64,000 nt of DNA from JARDZU01 sp963730285 (GCA_963730285.1 CAVSQY010000007.1:1-64000), one strand, 5' to 3'; shown: positions 34,892 to 44,304, numbered from the stretch's first letter. Numbers and translations are program-made. The notes: generated by a model from the letters alone, not told the origin.

Positions 34892-35551
34892 CTATGAGGC
34901 ATTTGACTCGTCGGCCTCGATGGTTGCCCGATCGTTGACGAGCCGAGGTTTGACCATGCGGGTAACGACCAGATGGACAGGGAATGCCAGCCACCAGACG
35001 ACTTGGGCCCCCGTTGCCGAGAAGAGCGAGGTCACGACTGCCAGGCCAAATATGACCGCAACCAAGAGCCCCCGGAACTGGAAATATCGAATCTCGCCCG
35101 CATCTAGATCTCGATCGACCAGTCTCCGGCCGTGAGACGCATGCCACCAGAGTCCCGTAGAGGCGAGGGCGCAGCAGAGGACGGTCGTCGAGTAGACCAT
35201 CGTGGCCGGTCTGGTGTCGTTGAATCGGCCTATCAGCGAGGTGGGAAATGGCAGGAAGGCGATTGTGAGGAGCAAGAGGAGGTTAATCGCGAGGAGACCT
35301 TGGTCCCAACGTCGAATGAATCGAAACATCCGATGGTGGGCAACCCAGAAAACCCCGATCACCAGAAAGCTGAGTAGGAACGAGATGTAATGAGGGCTCA
35401 ACTGTCGCAGAGCATCACTGAGGCCAGATTCTGTGATGTCCTCAGGGATGCGTAGGTCCACCACCATCAGAGTGATGGCGATGGCGAAGACGGCATCCGA
35501 GAAGAACACTATCCGCTCGATCTCGAAGGACACTTCTCGACTCTGACCCAT
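34892..35551 (-). CDS. TMEM175-family (DUF1211) membrane protein, copy 2
   Basis: 219 residues. The first helix carries RIVFFSDAVFAIAITLMVVD, the family's RxxxFSDxxxAIxxT signature, here RIVFFSDAVFAIAIT. Five further helices follow, including HYISFLLSFLVIGVFWVAHH and LLAINLLLLLTIAFLPFPTS. This version matches the bacterial two-repeat type (DUF1211) more closely than copy 1. Predicted role is a potassium-permeable channel as in characterised bacterial TMEM175s. It is followed by the YrdB-like gene in the same operon. Confidence 0.88.
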   Translation of the reverse strand: MGQSREVSFEIERIVFFSDAVFAIAITLMVVDLRIPEDITESGLSDALRQLSPHYISFLLSFLVIGVFWVAHHRMFRFIRRWDQGLLAINLLLLLTIAFLPFPTSLIGRFNDTRPATMVYSTTVLCCALASTGLWWHASHGRRLVDRDLDAGEIRYFQFRGLLVAVIFGLAVVTSLFSATGAQVVWWLAFPVHLVVTRMVKPRLVNDRATIEADESNAS

Positions 35552-35614
35552 CGATGCTCAAGCCTAAGTGCCCTTCGGCGGCGGATCGAACCCGTCCCCA
35601 GGTACCCTCCCCAC

Positions 35615-36451
35615 GTGGCACCTCAGCTCATCTGCGACGTTTCGGAGAGCGCATGGTCGGCGCTACAGAGCGAGAGCGCCCACACCGGAGAGTCGATGTC
35701 GGAGTTGGTCGATCGGGCTCTGTCCTCTGCACTCGGCCTCGATCGGCATTCACTCTTCCAGGTTTCCACGTCTAACGCGTTGGTCCAAGGTGTGTTTCGT
35801 GCCGCGGTGACGGTCGGTGATCTAAAACGTCACGGTGACTTTGGTCTTGGCACATTCGAGGATCTCGACGGGGAATTGGTGATGCTCGACGGCGTGTGTT
35901 ACCGAGCCACGGCAGCGGGAGCGGTGACCCACCCCGATGACAGCGTCGGGGTTCCCTTCGCCGTCATCACTCAGTATCACCCCGATAAACAGCGGAGCCT
36001 GGACTCGGCGTCACTGAGTGAGCTCGTCGAGACGGTGGACGAGGAGAGACCCTCGGAGAACCTTTTCGCGGGTGTCCGGGTCGATGGACGTTTCGACCGA
36101 CTCTCGATGCGGGCCGCCTGCGCTGCCGCTCCCGGTGAAACCCTGCTCGAGGCAACGGCCCATCAGAGCGAATTCGAGGTCGAAGACATCGAGGGAACCC
36201 TGGTCGGCTTTTGGGCGCCTCTTTATGCCAGGGCGGTGAACGTCCCCGGATACCATTTCCACTTCATATCGCAGGACCGGCTCGTCGGTGGTCATCTACT
36301 CGCCATGGCCGGGCGACAACTCGACATCGGCCTCCACCTCGAGTCGGAGCTCCACATCGCCATCCCGGAGACCGCCGAGTTCCTTCAGGCAGATCTGAGC
36401 GGGGATCATGGGGAGGATCTAGCTCGGGCCGAGACTGGCCGGAGGGACTGA
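35615..36451 (+). CDS. Acetolactate decarboxylase with ribbon-helix-helix-like N-terminal extension
   Basis: 278 residues from a GTG. Residues 45-260 are an alpha-acetolactate decarboxylase (acetolactate to acetoin): LFQVSTSNALVQGVF, GDFGLGTFEDLDGELVMLDG (conserved Glu), and the zinc ligands in YHFHFISQDRLVGGHLL, closing with LESELHIAIPET. Residues 1-42 (ICDVSESAWSALQSESAHTG, ESMSELVDRALSSAL) form a strand and two helices like the RHH module of CopG/MetJ proteins, not part of the standard enzyme. The usual enzyme is about 235-260 residues and often starts with a signal peptide in Gram-positives. Genes for acetolactate synthase are not nearby. Catalytic residues look intact. Confidence 0.85.
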   Translation: MAPQLICDVSESAWSALQSESAHTGESMSELVDRALSSALGLDRHSLFQVSTSNALVQGVFRAAVTVGDLKRHGDFGLGTFEDLDGELVMLDGVCYRATAAGAVTHPDDSVGVPFAVITQYHPDKQRSLDSASLSELVETVDEERPSENLFAGVRVDGRFDRLSMRAACAAAPGETLLEATAHQSEFEVEDIEGTLVGFWAPLYARAVNVPGYHFHFISQDRLVGGHLLAMAGRQLDIGLHLESELHIAIPETAEFLQADLSGDHGEDLARAETGRRD

Positions 36452-36470
36452 GTCACCTCGGCTGCGACCT

Positions 36471-36704
36471 TCAGACCCCTGAGGCGACGCCCTCCATGGC
36501 CTCGACAACCGTCTCGATGACTATTGCCTGAGTGGGACAAGCGGCCGCAACCTCCCGCAGGGTGTCTTCGTCCACGGTCGTCGCATCCAACACCTCCGGC
36601 TTGAGCAAGTCGCCCTTGCGCCACTGGAATGCGGTCGGTGCCAGCACGACGCAAGAACCCGCCCCGATGCACCTGCGCCGGTCGATGACGACCCTCACCG
36701 CCAT
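36471..36704 (-). CDS. Small [3Fe-4S]/[4Fe-4S] ferredoxin
   Basis: 77 residues. RRCIGAGSCVVLAPTAFQW and AACPTQAIVI supply three cluster cysteines in the C-X5-C...CP layout seen in single-cluster ferredoxins that serve cytochrome P450s. Its ATG lies inside the 3' end of the upstream cyclase-AAA gene (10-base overlap), so it is translated from the same mRNA. No P450 or reductase gene is in the window. The pairing of an electron carrier with a signalling ATPase is unexpected; co-translation may simply be accidental. Confidence 0.88.
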   Translation of the reverse strand: MAVRVVIDRRRCIGAGSCVVLAPTAFQWRKGDLLKPEVLDATTVDEDTLREVAAACPTQAIVIETVVEAMEGVASGV

Positions 36705-39700
36705 GTGACACCCGTCTTTATCGCGTATTCGATGGCCTCGGATTCGGAGTCGACACCCAGTTTGGAGAGCAACTCCGCCACCTGGTCTGAGCCGGCCGGC
36801 GGGGCGCTTCCCGACCGGACTCCCACTTTCCCTGAAGCCAGGTCTCGCAGCAGCCCCTGTTCATCGTCGCTCAGCTGGCTCGGCTCCTCTTGACTCTCCA
36901 CGGATTGCGCTGGATCGAAGCCCACGATCTCGGCCACCTCTCGTTGAATCGGCATGGCAAACCATTTGGCCTTGATTTCCTGATCGTCCATCGACATGGC
37001 CAGGAAGTAGAGGCCACCGATGATCTCCGCGCTCAGACTGGGCGCTTCCGGCTCGTCGTTGATCACCAACGTCTTGGCGGCGGCCCAGAGGATGGGTATG
37101 TATTGGGGTAGATGGGTCTCGCCGTCTATGTCCAGCGCCAATCTCGCCTCCTCGGTGGCCGACGAAGCATCACCCTCCTCTTGGAGGACAACGGCAAGGG
37201 CGGCATGTGCCAGCGACTCCCATGGGAGCTTGCCGTTCATGCGACGTGCGGTACTCAGGGTCTCCTCGGCAGCCTGGCGGGCTTTGCCGAGGATTTCCGG
37301 ATCATGGTTGTGAGCCCCGATCCTGACGTACTCGATGGCCAGGTTGGCCCAGGCCTCACAGTATGAGCCCAGGCTCTTCTGCCCGGCCAATTCGGCGGCT
37401 CTCTGGTAGTGACGGGCCATGGCCTCGATATCGTCACTGGCTGCGGCGTGGGCGCCTCGCCACATCTCGAGGCGGCGAGCCATCGAGGTGGAGGCCACCG
37501 ACATGGCGGCCGCGGATGCACGGTCGAGCCACGCTCCCGCCTCCTCCTTCTCGCCGATCATCAGATGGGCCATCGCCATGCCGCCTGCGACGAGAGTCTC
37601 CAGCCACCGGTCTCCCAGGGCACGCGTCGCGTCATATGCCTGACGTCCCCGATCCAATGCCAGAGCCGGCTGCATATTGAGCCTGGCATATACGTGGATG
37701 CTGTACAGCATCTTGGCGTCGTCGATTGCTTGTTGGCTCTCGGTTACCTCGCCTGCCTTGCTGTGATGGAGGGCCCTTATGTGCTCGATCCGACCGGCCA
37801 TGCCTCTCGCGGTGGGATCGGTGATGTGGGCATATGCCATGGAGATCAGAGCCGACATCGAACCGCGCCGGTCTCCCAGCGATTCGTAGATCCCGAACGC
37901 CTCTTCGGCCAATTCCTTGGCGTTTGCAAAGAGCGGAGGGCCGTTCTGGAGTACTTCCATGCGGGAGTGACCCTGGGCAACCATTCCCATCGCGATGTTC
38001 TTGACCCTGCCGGCCTCGATGACCGCCAACTCGCGAAGCGAGTCCGCCTCGCGTGCTCGATTCCCGACGTCGCGGGCGACGTCCAGTGCGCAGCGGTAGG
38101 CCTCTTCCGCGGCTTCGAGGTCGATCTCGACCAGTGGCCAGTAGCCCTCGCCGATCGGGCACCTCGTGATCGCCTGACCCAATTCGAGACACGCGGCCAG
38201 CTCGAGCTCCCGGTCACCCGACGCCTCCGCCGACTGTCTGACCGTGCTGGCCAGCTCGGCGGCCAGGTCGCAGTCATCACTGGCCCGAGCCGCCGATGCA
38301 CGCCTCAGCTTCACCTCTGCATCCATCGCAGGTGACGAGACCGCTGCACTCAACGCAGTCATCTCCGCCAGATTGGCCATGCGCTCCGGGCCCCGCTCGA
38401 GCACCTCCAATGCATCGTCCTTCAGGCGGAGCATCTCGATGCGATCCTTTGGCTCTGACGCCACCGGCAAAGTGGAGTCGACCAGCCGGATGGCCTCCTC
38501 AGGCGCTGACATCTCCATTGCCGCCTTGGCCGCCCGAAGCGAGCTTGCCACCGCCAGAGCCTGATCTCCGGCCTGGAGAGCGTGATACACCAGCATCGAG
38601 AGATTTCCAGTGCTGCCCTCAGCGGCAATGATCTCGGCCATCGCACCGTGTATCGCCCGTTTCCGCTGACGAGAGATCGAGCCGAGTAGTGATGCCCGGA
38701 TCTGGTCGTGGGAGAAGGAGAAGTCGTATCCGGAGCCACTGGGCTCTTCGGCGATGAGGCCCAGGTCGACGGCATTCTGCAGGGCCTCGCCCAGCTTCCA
38801 TTCAGGCTGGGGCTGTTCGCCTTCGACCTTCGCCAACACTCCGGAGAGCTCCGAAAGCCGGAATCTCCTCCCCAACACGCCGGCGTCTGAAAGCCGTGCG
38901 CGACAGTCATCGGTGAGTTGGGCCAGTCGGCGCTCGACCAGGGACTGGATCGATGACGGCACCGCGGGGCCACTTAGCTTGGTCATGGTCCACGTGCCGT
39001 CGAGGAGTTGAAGGGCCTCGGCCTCCCGATAGGCCCTAGCCAGTTCCTCGATGAAGAAGGGGACACCCTCGGACCGGGCGTGAAGACTGTCGAGGGTTGA
39101 ATCGTCGACCGGTGCCCCGAGGAGGTGCTCGAGCAGCTCCCCGGTCTGGCGGCGGCTCAGTCGCTGGAGTCGGAGCACCTGGGTGACCCGCATCCGGTCG
39201 AGGTCGGCAATCAGCTTCGAAGCTCCACCCGTGGCCGAGTCGGAGTAGGGGCGAAGGCTGATCAACAAGAAGATGGGCGCCCCGCTCACAGTCCGCACCA
39301 GGTAACGGATGAGTTGGATGCTGTCGTCGTCGGCCCACTGCAGGTCGTCGAACATCAGAAGGAGTGGCCGCTCCCGGGTGAGGGCCAGGACCGTGGTCGC
39401 CACCTCGTCGAAGGTTCTCAGCATCTGTTCTTGTGGCGAAAGACCCTCCATCCTCGGGCTCCTCCCCGAGATCGCCTCTCGTGCTCGGTCGAGTTGCTCC
39501 AGTGCCATCGCCTCTTTGGCGATCGACGTCATCCGGGGTGAGGTCAGCATCGACCGGAAGAGGAGGAAAGGGCCCCTCAGCTCTTCGTCGGCCGTTACGT
39601 CGAGAACCCAAAAGGGACTGTCGAGGCTCGACGCCATGTCTGCGGCCGCCTCCAGCATCCGAGTCTTCCCGATGCCCGCCTCACCTTCGAGGATCACGGC

Positions 39701-40420
39701 TCGGAGCCCGGTCGAGGGTGTTGCCTCGACCTGCTGGGCGACGACCTGCAATTCGGCGGCACGGCCGACGACAGGCCCGGTGGCACGTGGTGAGTCCAGA
39801 TCGAAGGCTGCCGCCGATGCCGCCTTGGTCTCCCTGGTGGTGTGCCCACTCGCGGCGTCCTTGCTCCGCCACAGCACCTCATAGAGCCGCCATCTCTCCG
39901 GAAAGCCCTTCAGCCAGAACAGCCCGCGATCGGCGAGCTTGATGTCACCGAGCGTGCCGGCCAGGTCGTTGACCACCTGCGAGACCAGGATCTGGCCGCC
40001 CTGAGCCTTGTTGGCGATCCTGGATGCGGCATGTACGGCCGTCCCGTGAGCGTCACCGGCCGATTGGGTCACGTCGCCACTGTTCAGACCCATGCGCACC
40101 GACAGAACCTTGTCAGGGCTTGCCTCGTTGTGCTCCTCGATGGCGTGCTGGATGGCGGCAGCGGCCTGGATCGCCTGATTCGCCGAAGCGAAAACGGCCA
40201 TGAAGCCGTCACCGAGGGACTTGGTGTCCACGGCACCGGCAATCTCGAGTCGGGAGAGGACCAACTCATCGTGGAGGCGCATGATCTCGTTGGCCGTGGC
40301 GTCACCGACCCTCACCCTCAGGTCGGTAGAGCCCTCGAGATCGGTGAAGAGAATGGTGAAAGTCCCCTGCAAACTTGTCGGGTCTACCTGGCTCAATTGC
40401 TTCCCATTCCAACGGGACAC
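36695..40420 (-). CDS. Class III nucleotidyl cyclase - AAA ATPase - TPR regulator
   Basis: About 1241 residues from the GTG at 40420, chosen because AGGAG lies 4 bases upstream; an in-frame ATG at 40447 is possible. Residues 15-180 are a class III cyclase domain with both metal Asp motifs (LFTDLEGST and KSLGDGFMAVF). The usual catalytic Asn is His (GTAVHAASRI), a variant frequent in this group and possibly weakly active or inactive. Residues 215-560 form a STAND/AAA module: Walker A LEGEAGIGKT, Walker B LLLMFDDLQWADD. The rest is TPR-like, ending in a short helical tail (LLSKLGVDSESEAIEYA). Probably a large cytoplasmic sensor-regulator; effector unknown. Divergent from ligD by 85 bases. Confidence 0.9.
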   Translation of the reverse strand: MSRWNGKQLSQVDPTSLQGTFTILFTDLEGSTDLRVRVGDATANEIMRLHDELVLSRLEIAGAVDTKSLGDGFMAVFASANQAIQAAAAIQHAIEEHNEASPDKVLSVRMGLNSGDVTQSAGDAHGTAVHAASRIANKAQGGQILVSQVVNDLAGTLGDIKLADRGLFWLKGFPERWRLYEVLWRSKDAASGHTTRETKAASAAAFDLDSPRATGPVVGRAAELQVVAQQVEATPSTGLRAVILEGEAGIGKTRMLEAAADMASSLDSPFWVLDVTADEELRGPFLLFRSMLTSPRMTSIAKEAMALEQLDRAREAISGRSPRMEGLSPQEQMLRTFDEVATTVLALTRERPLLLMFDDLQWADDDSIQLIRYLVRTVSGAPIFLLISLRPYSDSATGGASKLIADLDRMRVTQVLRLQRLSRRQTGELLEHLLGAPVDDSTLDSLHARSEGVPFFIEELARAYREAEALQLLDGTWTMTKLSGPAVPSSIQSLVERRLAQLTDDCRARLSDAGVLGRRFRLSELSGVLAKVEGEQPQPEWKLGEALQNAVDLGLIAEEPSGSGYDFSFSHDQIRASLLGSISRQRKRAIHGAMAEIIAAEGSTGNLSMLVYHALQAGDQALAVASSLRAAKAAMEMSAPEEAIRLVDSTLPVASEPKDRIEMLRLKDDALEVLERGPERMANLAEMTALSAAVSSPAMDAEVKLRRASAARASDDCDLAAELASTVRQSAEASGDRELELAACLELGQAITRCPIGEGYWPLVEIDLEAAEEAYRCALDVARDVGNRAREADSLRELAVIEAGRVKNIAMGMVAQGHSRMEVLQNGPPLFANAKELAEEAFGIYESLGDRRGSMSALISMAYAHITDPTARGMAGRIEHIRALHHSKAGEVTESQQAIDDAKMLYSIHVYARLNMQPALALDRGRQAYDATRALGDRWLETLVAGGMAMAHLMIGEKEEAGAWLDRASAAAMSVASTSMARRLEMWRGAHAAASDDIEAMARHYQRAAELAGQKSLGSYCEAWANLAIEYVRIGAHNHDPEILGKARQAAEETLSTARRMNGKLPWESLAHAALAVVLQEEGDASSATEEARLALDIDGETHLPQYIPILWAAAKTLVINDEPEAPSLSAEIIGGLYFLAMSMDDQEIKAKWFAMPIQREVAEIVGFDPAQSVESQEEPSQLSDDEQGLLRDLASGKVGVRSGSAPPAGSDQVAELLSKLGVDSESEAIEYAIKTGVTWR

Positions 40421-40505
40421 GATACTCCTGTGGGTAGGTGAACACATCAAGGGCACCCAGAAGGGCCTGTATCAGTCGCCAGTCGCGATAGCTTCACGGG
40501 GAGCC

Positions 40506-41963
40506 ATGAGCCCCTCGCCCGACCAACCCGTTTCCCCGCCTGAGTTTTCCGCCGACGTCGACCCCTTCACTGCGCCAGTCGGCCGGGACTTCGTGGTCCA
40601 GCAGCACTACGCCACCCGTCTCCATCACGACTTCAGACTGGAGATGATCAGCGAGGCCGGCCCGGTCCTGGTGTCATGGGCCGTGCCCAAAGGGTTGCCC
40701 GTCGAGAAAGGCGAGCGTCATCTCGCCATCCACGTCGAAGACCACTCAATGAGGCATGCGACCTTTTCGGGGACCATCCCCGCTGGTGAGTACGGCGGGG
40801 GAGAAGTCAGGATCTTCGACTACGGCGTATATGAGATGATCGGCCGCGACAAAGACCGCATCACCTTCCGGCTCGAAGGGGAGCGTCTCGCCGGGGTCTG
40901 GCATCTGATCCACACGGGGCCCAAGGACGGCAAGGACCAATGGCTGGCCGTCCTGTCGGAGGACGATCGGCCGCCCGCGGAAGATCGCCCGCCGCTCGAT
41001 CCGATGCTGGCCACACTTGCCGGCGAGCCTTTTGACAACTCGGAGTGGAGTTTCGAGCCCAAGTGGGACGGGATCAGAGCCCTCGCCGTCTGCAACGACG
41101 GGACACGGCTCATATCACGCAACGACCACGACATCACGGTTGCCTATCCCGAATTGCACAAGCTCCACGAGCAGGTTGTTGCCTTGGAGGCGATCCTCGA
41201 CGGGGAGATCGTGGCCTTTGCCGAAGGGGCTCCCTCATTTCAACATCTCCAACAACGGATGCATCTCAGAGACGCGCGGCAGATCGAGGACATGGTGTCG
41301 CGGATACCGGTGGCATACATGATCTTCGACCTGCTCTATGTAGACGGCAAGGATCTGACCCGGCGATCCTTGCAAGAGCGTCGCAAGACACTGGCGGAGG
41401 CCATCGTTCCCACCGAGAACGTCCAGATCTCACCGGTGACCATTCGTGATGGAATCGCACTCTTCGAGGCGGCAAAGGTCCAAGGCCTGGAAGGGATCAT
41501 GGCCAAGCGGATGGCGTCGGTCTACCGGCCAGGAGCACGCTCCCGTGACTGGCTCAAGGTCAAGGTCACCTTCGACGCCGACGTGGTGGTCGTTGGATGG
41601 ACCGAAGGCGCGGGGCGAAGAAAGGGAGGGCTGGGCTCCCTGGTAATGGCCGTCTACGAAGGTGACCGGCTTCGCTGGGTCGGCAATGTGGGTACCGGGT
41701 TCGACCAGCAGTCTCTCAACGACGCCTTGGACCGGCTCCGGGGGCTGGAGGGGACAGAGCCCCATTTCTCAGCTGACGAAACTCGCCCGCGGTCCGAGCT
41801 GCGTAGCGCCCATTGGGTGACACCAACCCTGGTGGCCAGGGTCGAGCATCGTCAGCTCACCGATGCCGGCCGCCTCCGGGCTCCGTCCTTCCAGGGCTTT
41901 CGCGAGGACAAGGACCCTGAGCAATGCACCTATGCCCAGCTTGTCGCCGAGACCGGCTCATAG
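40506..41963 (+). CDS. ligD: ATP-dependent DNA ligase LigD, phosphoesterase-ligase form
   Basis: 485 residues. Residues 28-150 form the 3'-phosphoesterase domain: FVVQQHYATRLHHDFRLE (His/Arg/Asp motif) and GTIPAGEYGGGEV. Residues 165-460 form the ATP-dependent ligase: FEPKWDGIRAL with adenylated Lys at about 186, LDGEIVAF, YMIFDLLYVDG, GIMAKRMASVYRPG and WLKVKV, then the OB-fold with a short C-terminal tail. The primase-polymerase domain found in many LigD proteins is absent, and no Ku gene is in the window, so end-joining partners must lie elsewhere if used. Length is close to other PE-LIG versions. The ATG at 40506 is chosen; upstream in-frame sequence is antisense to the divergent cyclase gene. 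Confidence 0.92.
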   Translation: MSPSPDQPVSPPEFSADVDPFTAPVGRDFVVQQHYATRLHHDFRLEMISEAGPVLVSWAVPKGLPVEKGERHLAIHVEDHSMRHATFSGTIPAGEYGGGEVRIFDYGVYEMIGRDKDRITFRLEGERLAGVWHLIHTGPKDGKDQWLAVLSEDDRPPAEDRPPLDPMLATLAGEPFDNSEWSFEPKWDGIRALAVCNDGTRLISRNDHDITVAYPELHKLHEQVVALEAILDGEIVAFAEGAPSFQHLQQRMHLRDARQIEDMVSRIPVAYMIFDLLYVDGKDLTRRSLQERRKTLAEAIVPTENVQISPVTIRDGIALFEAAKVQGLEGIMAKRMASVYRPGARSRDWLKVKVTFDADVVVVGWTEGAGRRKGGLGSLVMAVYEGDRLRWVGNVGTGFDQQSLNDALDRLRGLEGTEPHFSADETRPRSELRSAHWVTPTLVARVEHRQLTDAGRLRAPSFQGFREDKDPEQCTYAQLVAETGS

Positions 41964-43743
41964 GCCCTTCGAGCGGCGACCTGGAAGAGCGGTAAGGTCC
42001 CGCTTCGAGGAGCTAGAGACAACGACCGAGCCCGAGATCAAGATCACGCCGAACGGCCCATACCAGATCAACGCCGAGCTGTCGATCACTCCCAAGCGGA
42101 AAGTGCTGTCTGACCAGGGCGAGCCGCTGACGTGGGCCACCGAGGACCCGATTCCCCACGACACTCCGACCTGGCTCTGTCGATGCGGGCAGTCGGGTCA
42201 CAAGCCGTTCTGTGACGGGACACATGCCAAGGTCGGCTTCGTCGGCAGCGAAGTCGCCTCCACGGACTCGTTCGTCGAGATGGAGAAGGTGTACGACGGA
42301 AGCGGGCTCAAGGTCCACCGGGTCGGGAGTATCTGCCAACACTCGCGCTTTTGCGAAAACGAGGTAACCGATTGGTACCAGATGCTTCCCGACACAGACG
42401 ACATCACCGTCAAGGGCCGCGTCATCGATATGTGCGAGCACTGCCCATCGGGTGCCCTGGTCCTCGAGCTGAACGGGGAAATACTCGAGCCCAACTACCC
42501 CAAGGCGGTCTCACCGGTTGAAGACGGTCCCTACTGGGTCACAGGCCGGGTGACGATCGAGCGTGCCGACGGCGCTCCGTTGGAAGCCCGCAACCGGATC
42601 ACGCTGTGCCGTTGCGGTCATTCGAAGAACCAACCCCTGTGCGACGGCACTCACAAGGAGATCGGCTTCGTGGCCAAGGTCGTGGTGCGTGATGAGGCGG
42701 AGATGGGTGGTGGTGATGAGGAGGACAGCGAGCCGATCCGCCAAGTGGGCAAACGGATCGTGGTGGGTGTCAGCCCCACGACATCACCCGCCACCATCGA
42801 GGTCGCGGCAATGATCGCATCGGCGGTGCCATCCGAAATCGAATTGGTTCACGCCGGATCTGACGAAGGCGTTCTCATGGCGGCTCTGGCCACGATCGAG
42901 GAAGCAGGTGTGGCTGGCGGGAGCGTCACCAGCGAGCAAGAAGCGGGGTCCCCGGTGGCGGTGCTCAAACGCTCGGCAGCTGATGCCGACGCCGACCTAC
43001 TGATCCTCGAGCGCGGCGGGGATGCCGTGTCGTCGGTGCCCCAGCAGATTGCATATCACTCACCATGCGATGTTCTGATGGTCGCCACCAGGACCGATCG
43101 TCCATCGCAGTATCGGCGCATTCTGATCGCCAGCGACGGCTCTGCCACCGCCGACCGTGCCGCCAAGCGTGGATACACCCTGGCCCGGGCCCTGGGGGCC
43201 ACTGTCGACCTGGTCTTCGTTGGTCATCCCATCACCGGAGGCCTCATCGTCACCGACACCATCGAGGCTTTCGGCGATGGGGTCGAGACGCGGTCATGGG
43301 TCCTCTCTGGGAACCCTGTAGAGCTCATACTTGGCACCGCCCAGGAGGTCGGAGCCGATCTCATCGTGGTGGGCAACAAGGGGATGACGCGGGCCCGGAT
43401 GGTGTTTGGCACCTCCGTCCCCGGCGGCGTCCTGAAGGGAGCTCGTTGCGACCTGCTGCTTTGCCGCACGATTCGTCAGTTGGAGTCGGAGCTCGAGCCC
43501 GGCGAGGGTGGGGTGATCGAGAGGGATGGGGAGCACATGGCGGCTTACGTCGATCTGGACAACCTGCTTCATCTCATGTCGGCGAAGTGCACCCATCTGG
43601 GATGCGTGGTGGCGTGGAATCCAGGTGACAGACAATTCCAATGCCCCTGCCATGGGTCGATCTACGACCCCTTGGGCGAGGTGGTCCACGGCCCGGCGAC
43701 CAAGCCGCTGCGGCCGATCGAGACGATCAGAAGGAAGGCTTGA
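41932..43743 (+). CDS. CDGSH-[Fe-S]-CDGSH-USP-USP-Rieske fusion protein
   Basis: About 603 residues with six modules. CDGSH domain 1 is at about 83-98 (CRCGQSGHKPFCDGTH). A four-Cys domain is at 135-176 (ICQHSRFC ... MCEHCPSGAL) of the divergent 4Fe-4S type. CDGSH domain 2 is at 226-241 (CRCGHSKNQPLCDGTH). Two universal-stress-protein folds follow, at 275-386 and 394-513, the second with nucleotide loop GNKGMTRARMVFGTS. A Rieske [2Fe-2S] domain closes the protein at 530-600 (CTHLGC and CPCHGS). CDGSH-Fe-S-CDGSH proteins are known; adding paired USP and Rieske domains is unusual. All cluster ligands are present. The start is unclear (ATG 41932, TTG 41941, or nearer the conserved region), and the gene overlaps ligD by 32 bases. 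A soluble redox-sensing or electron-relay role is inferred. Confidence 0.8.
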   Translation: MPSLSPRPAHRPFERRPGRAVRSRFEELETTTEPEIKITPNGPYQINAELSITPKRKVLSDQGEPLTWATEDPIPHDTPTWLCRCGQSGHKPFCDGTHAKVGFVGSEVASTDSFVEMEKVYDGSGLKVHRVGSICQHSRFCENEVTDWYQMLPDTDDITVKGRVIDMCEHCPSGALVLELNGEILEPNYPKAVSPVEDGPYWVTGRVTIERADGAPLEARNRITLCRCGHSKNQPLCDGTHKEIGFVAKVVVRDEAEMGGGDEEDSEPIRQVGKRIVVGVSPTTSPATIEVAAMIASAVPSEIELVHAGSDEGVLMAALATIEEAGVAGGSVTSEQEAGSPVAVLKRSAADADADLLILERGGDAVSSVPQQIAYHSPCDVLMVATRTDRPSQYRRILIASDGSATADRAAKRGYTLARALGATVDLVFVGHPITGGLIVTDTIEAFGDGVETRSWVLSGNPVELILGTAQEVGADLIVVGNKGMTRARMVFGTSVPGGVLKGARCDLLLCRTIRQLESELEPGEGGVIERDGEHMAAYVDLDNLLHLMSAKCTHLGCVVAWNPGDRQFQCPCHGSIYDPLGEVVHGPATKPLRPIETIRRKA

Positions 43744-44203
43744 AAAGCATCAGGTAGAGGATGAACCCCAACCCGATCGTGCCGATCGCGGTGATGACAT
43801 TCGTTCGTTGGGAGCGGAGGATCTGTCGCAACTCCTCATCGGAGCGACGGGGAACACCCGAGGGTCGTATCTCACAGGCGGCCAGCAGTCTCTTACCGAA
43901 CGGCCGAGCCACGAACCACATCAGGGTGATGAGCAGGGCCAACACGCCGAGCGCCAGCCAATAGAAGGCCCGGCTGAACCATCCGGTCACCTCGAATCCC
44001 ATCCAGAGGCCGGTACCCACTATCGCCAGTAGCGATATGTACATGGGGACGACGGTCTTGGCCGAGAAGCCCATCAAGGCCTCGATCCGCTTGCGGTCGG
44101 TTTCCCCACGGACGACGTAGAGCACCACCATCGACGTCCCGTGGATCGCCACAAACGCCAGCGCCGAGGCCACGTGCGCATAGCGAAGCCAGTTGTAGAA
44201 CAC
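43727..44203 (-). CDS. Four-helix membrane protein (DUF2269-like)
   Basis: 158 residues with four hydrophobic helices: LRYAHVASALAFVAIHGTSM, VVPMYISLLAIVGTGLWMGF, AFYWLALGVLALLITLMWFV, and AIGTIGLGFILYLMLF at the C-terminus. His and Tyr residues within helices 1 and 2 recall DUF2269-type or heme-associated integral membrane proteins, but heme ligands cannot be assigned with confidence. Its 3' end overlaps that of the Fe-S/USP/Rieske gene by 17 bases (convergent). Function unknown. Confidence 0.7.
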   Translation of the reverse strand: MFYNWLRYAHVASALAFVAIHGTSMVVLYVVRGETDRKRIEALMGFSAKTVVPMYISLLAIVGTGLWMGFEVTGWFSRAFYWLALGVLALLITLMWFVARPFGKRLLAACEIRPSGVPRRSDEELRQILRSQRTNVITAIGTIGLGFILYLMLFKPSF

Positions 44204-44304
44204 GTCGGGAACATAGCCTTCGACCCGTCCCTCATGGCGCCCCAGCGCGGATTGCAGGCGATCGTCTTCTCAGACGCTCCACGTCGGCGCCCTACGATTC
44301 GACA

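Noticed and set aside
40200..40505. N-terminal extension of LigD of about 100 residues
   Set aside because: It reads antisense through the divergent cyclase gene; family homology begins only after the ATG at 40506.
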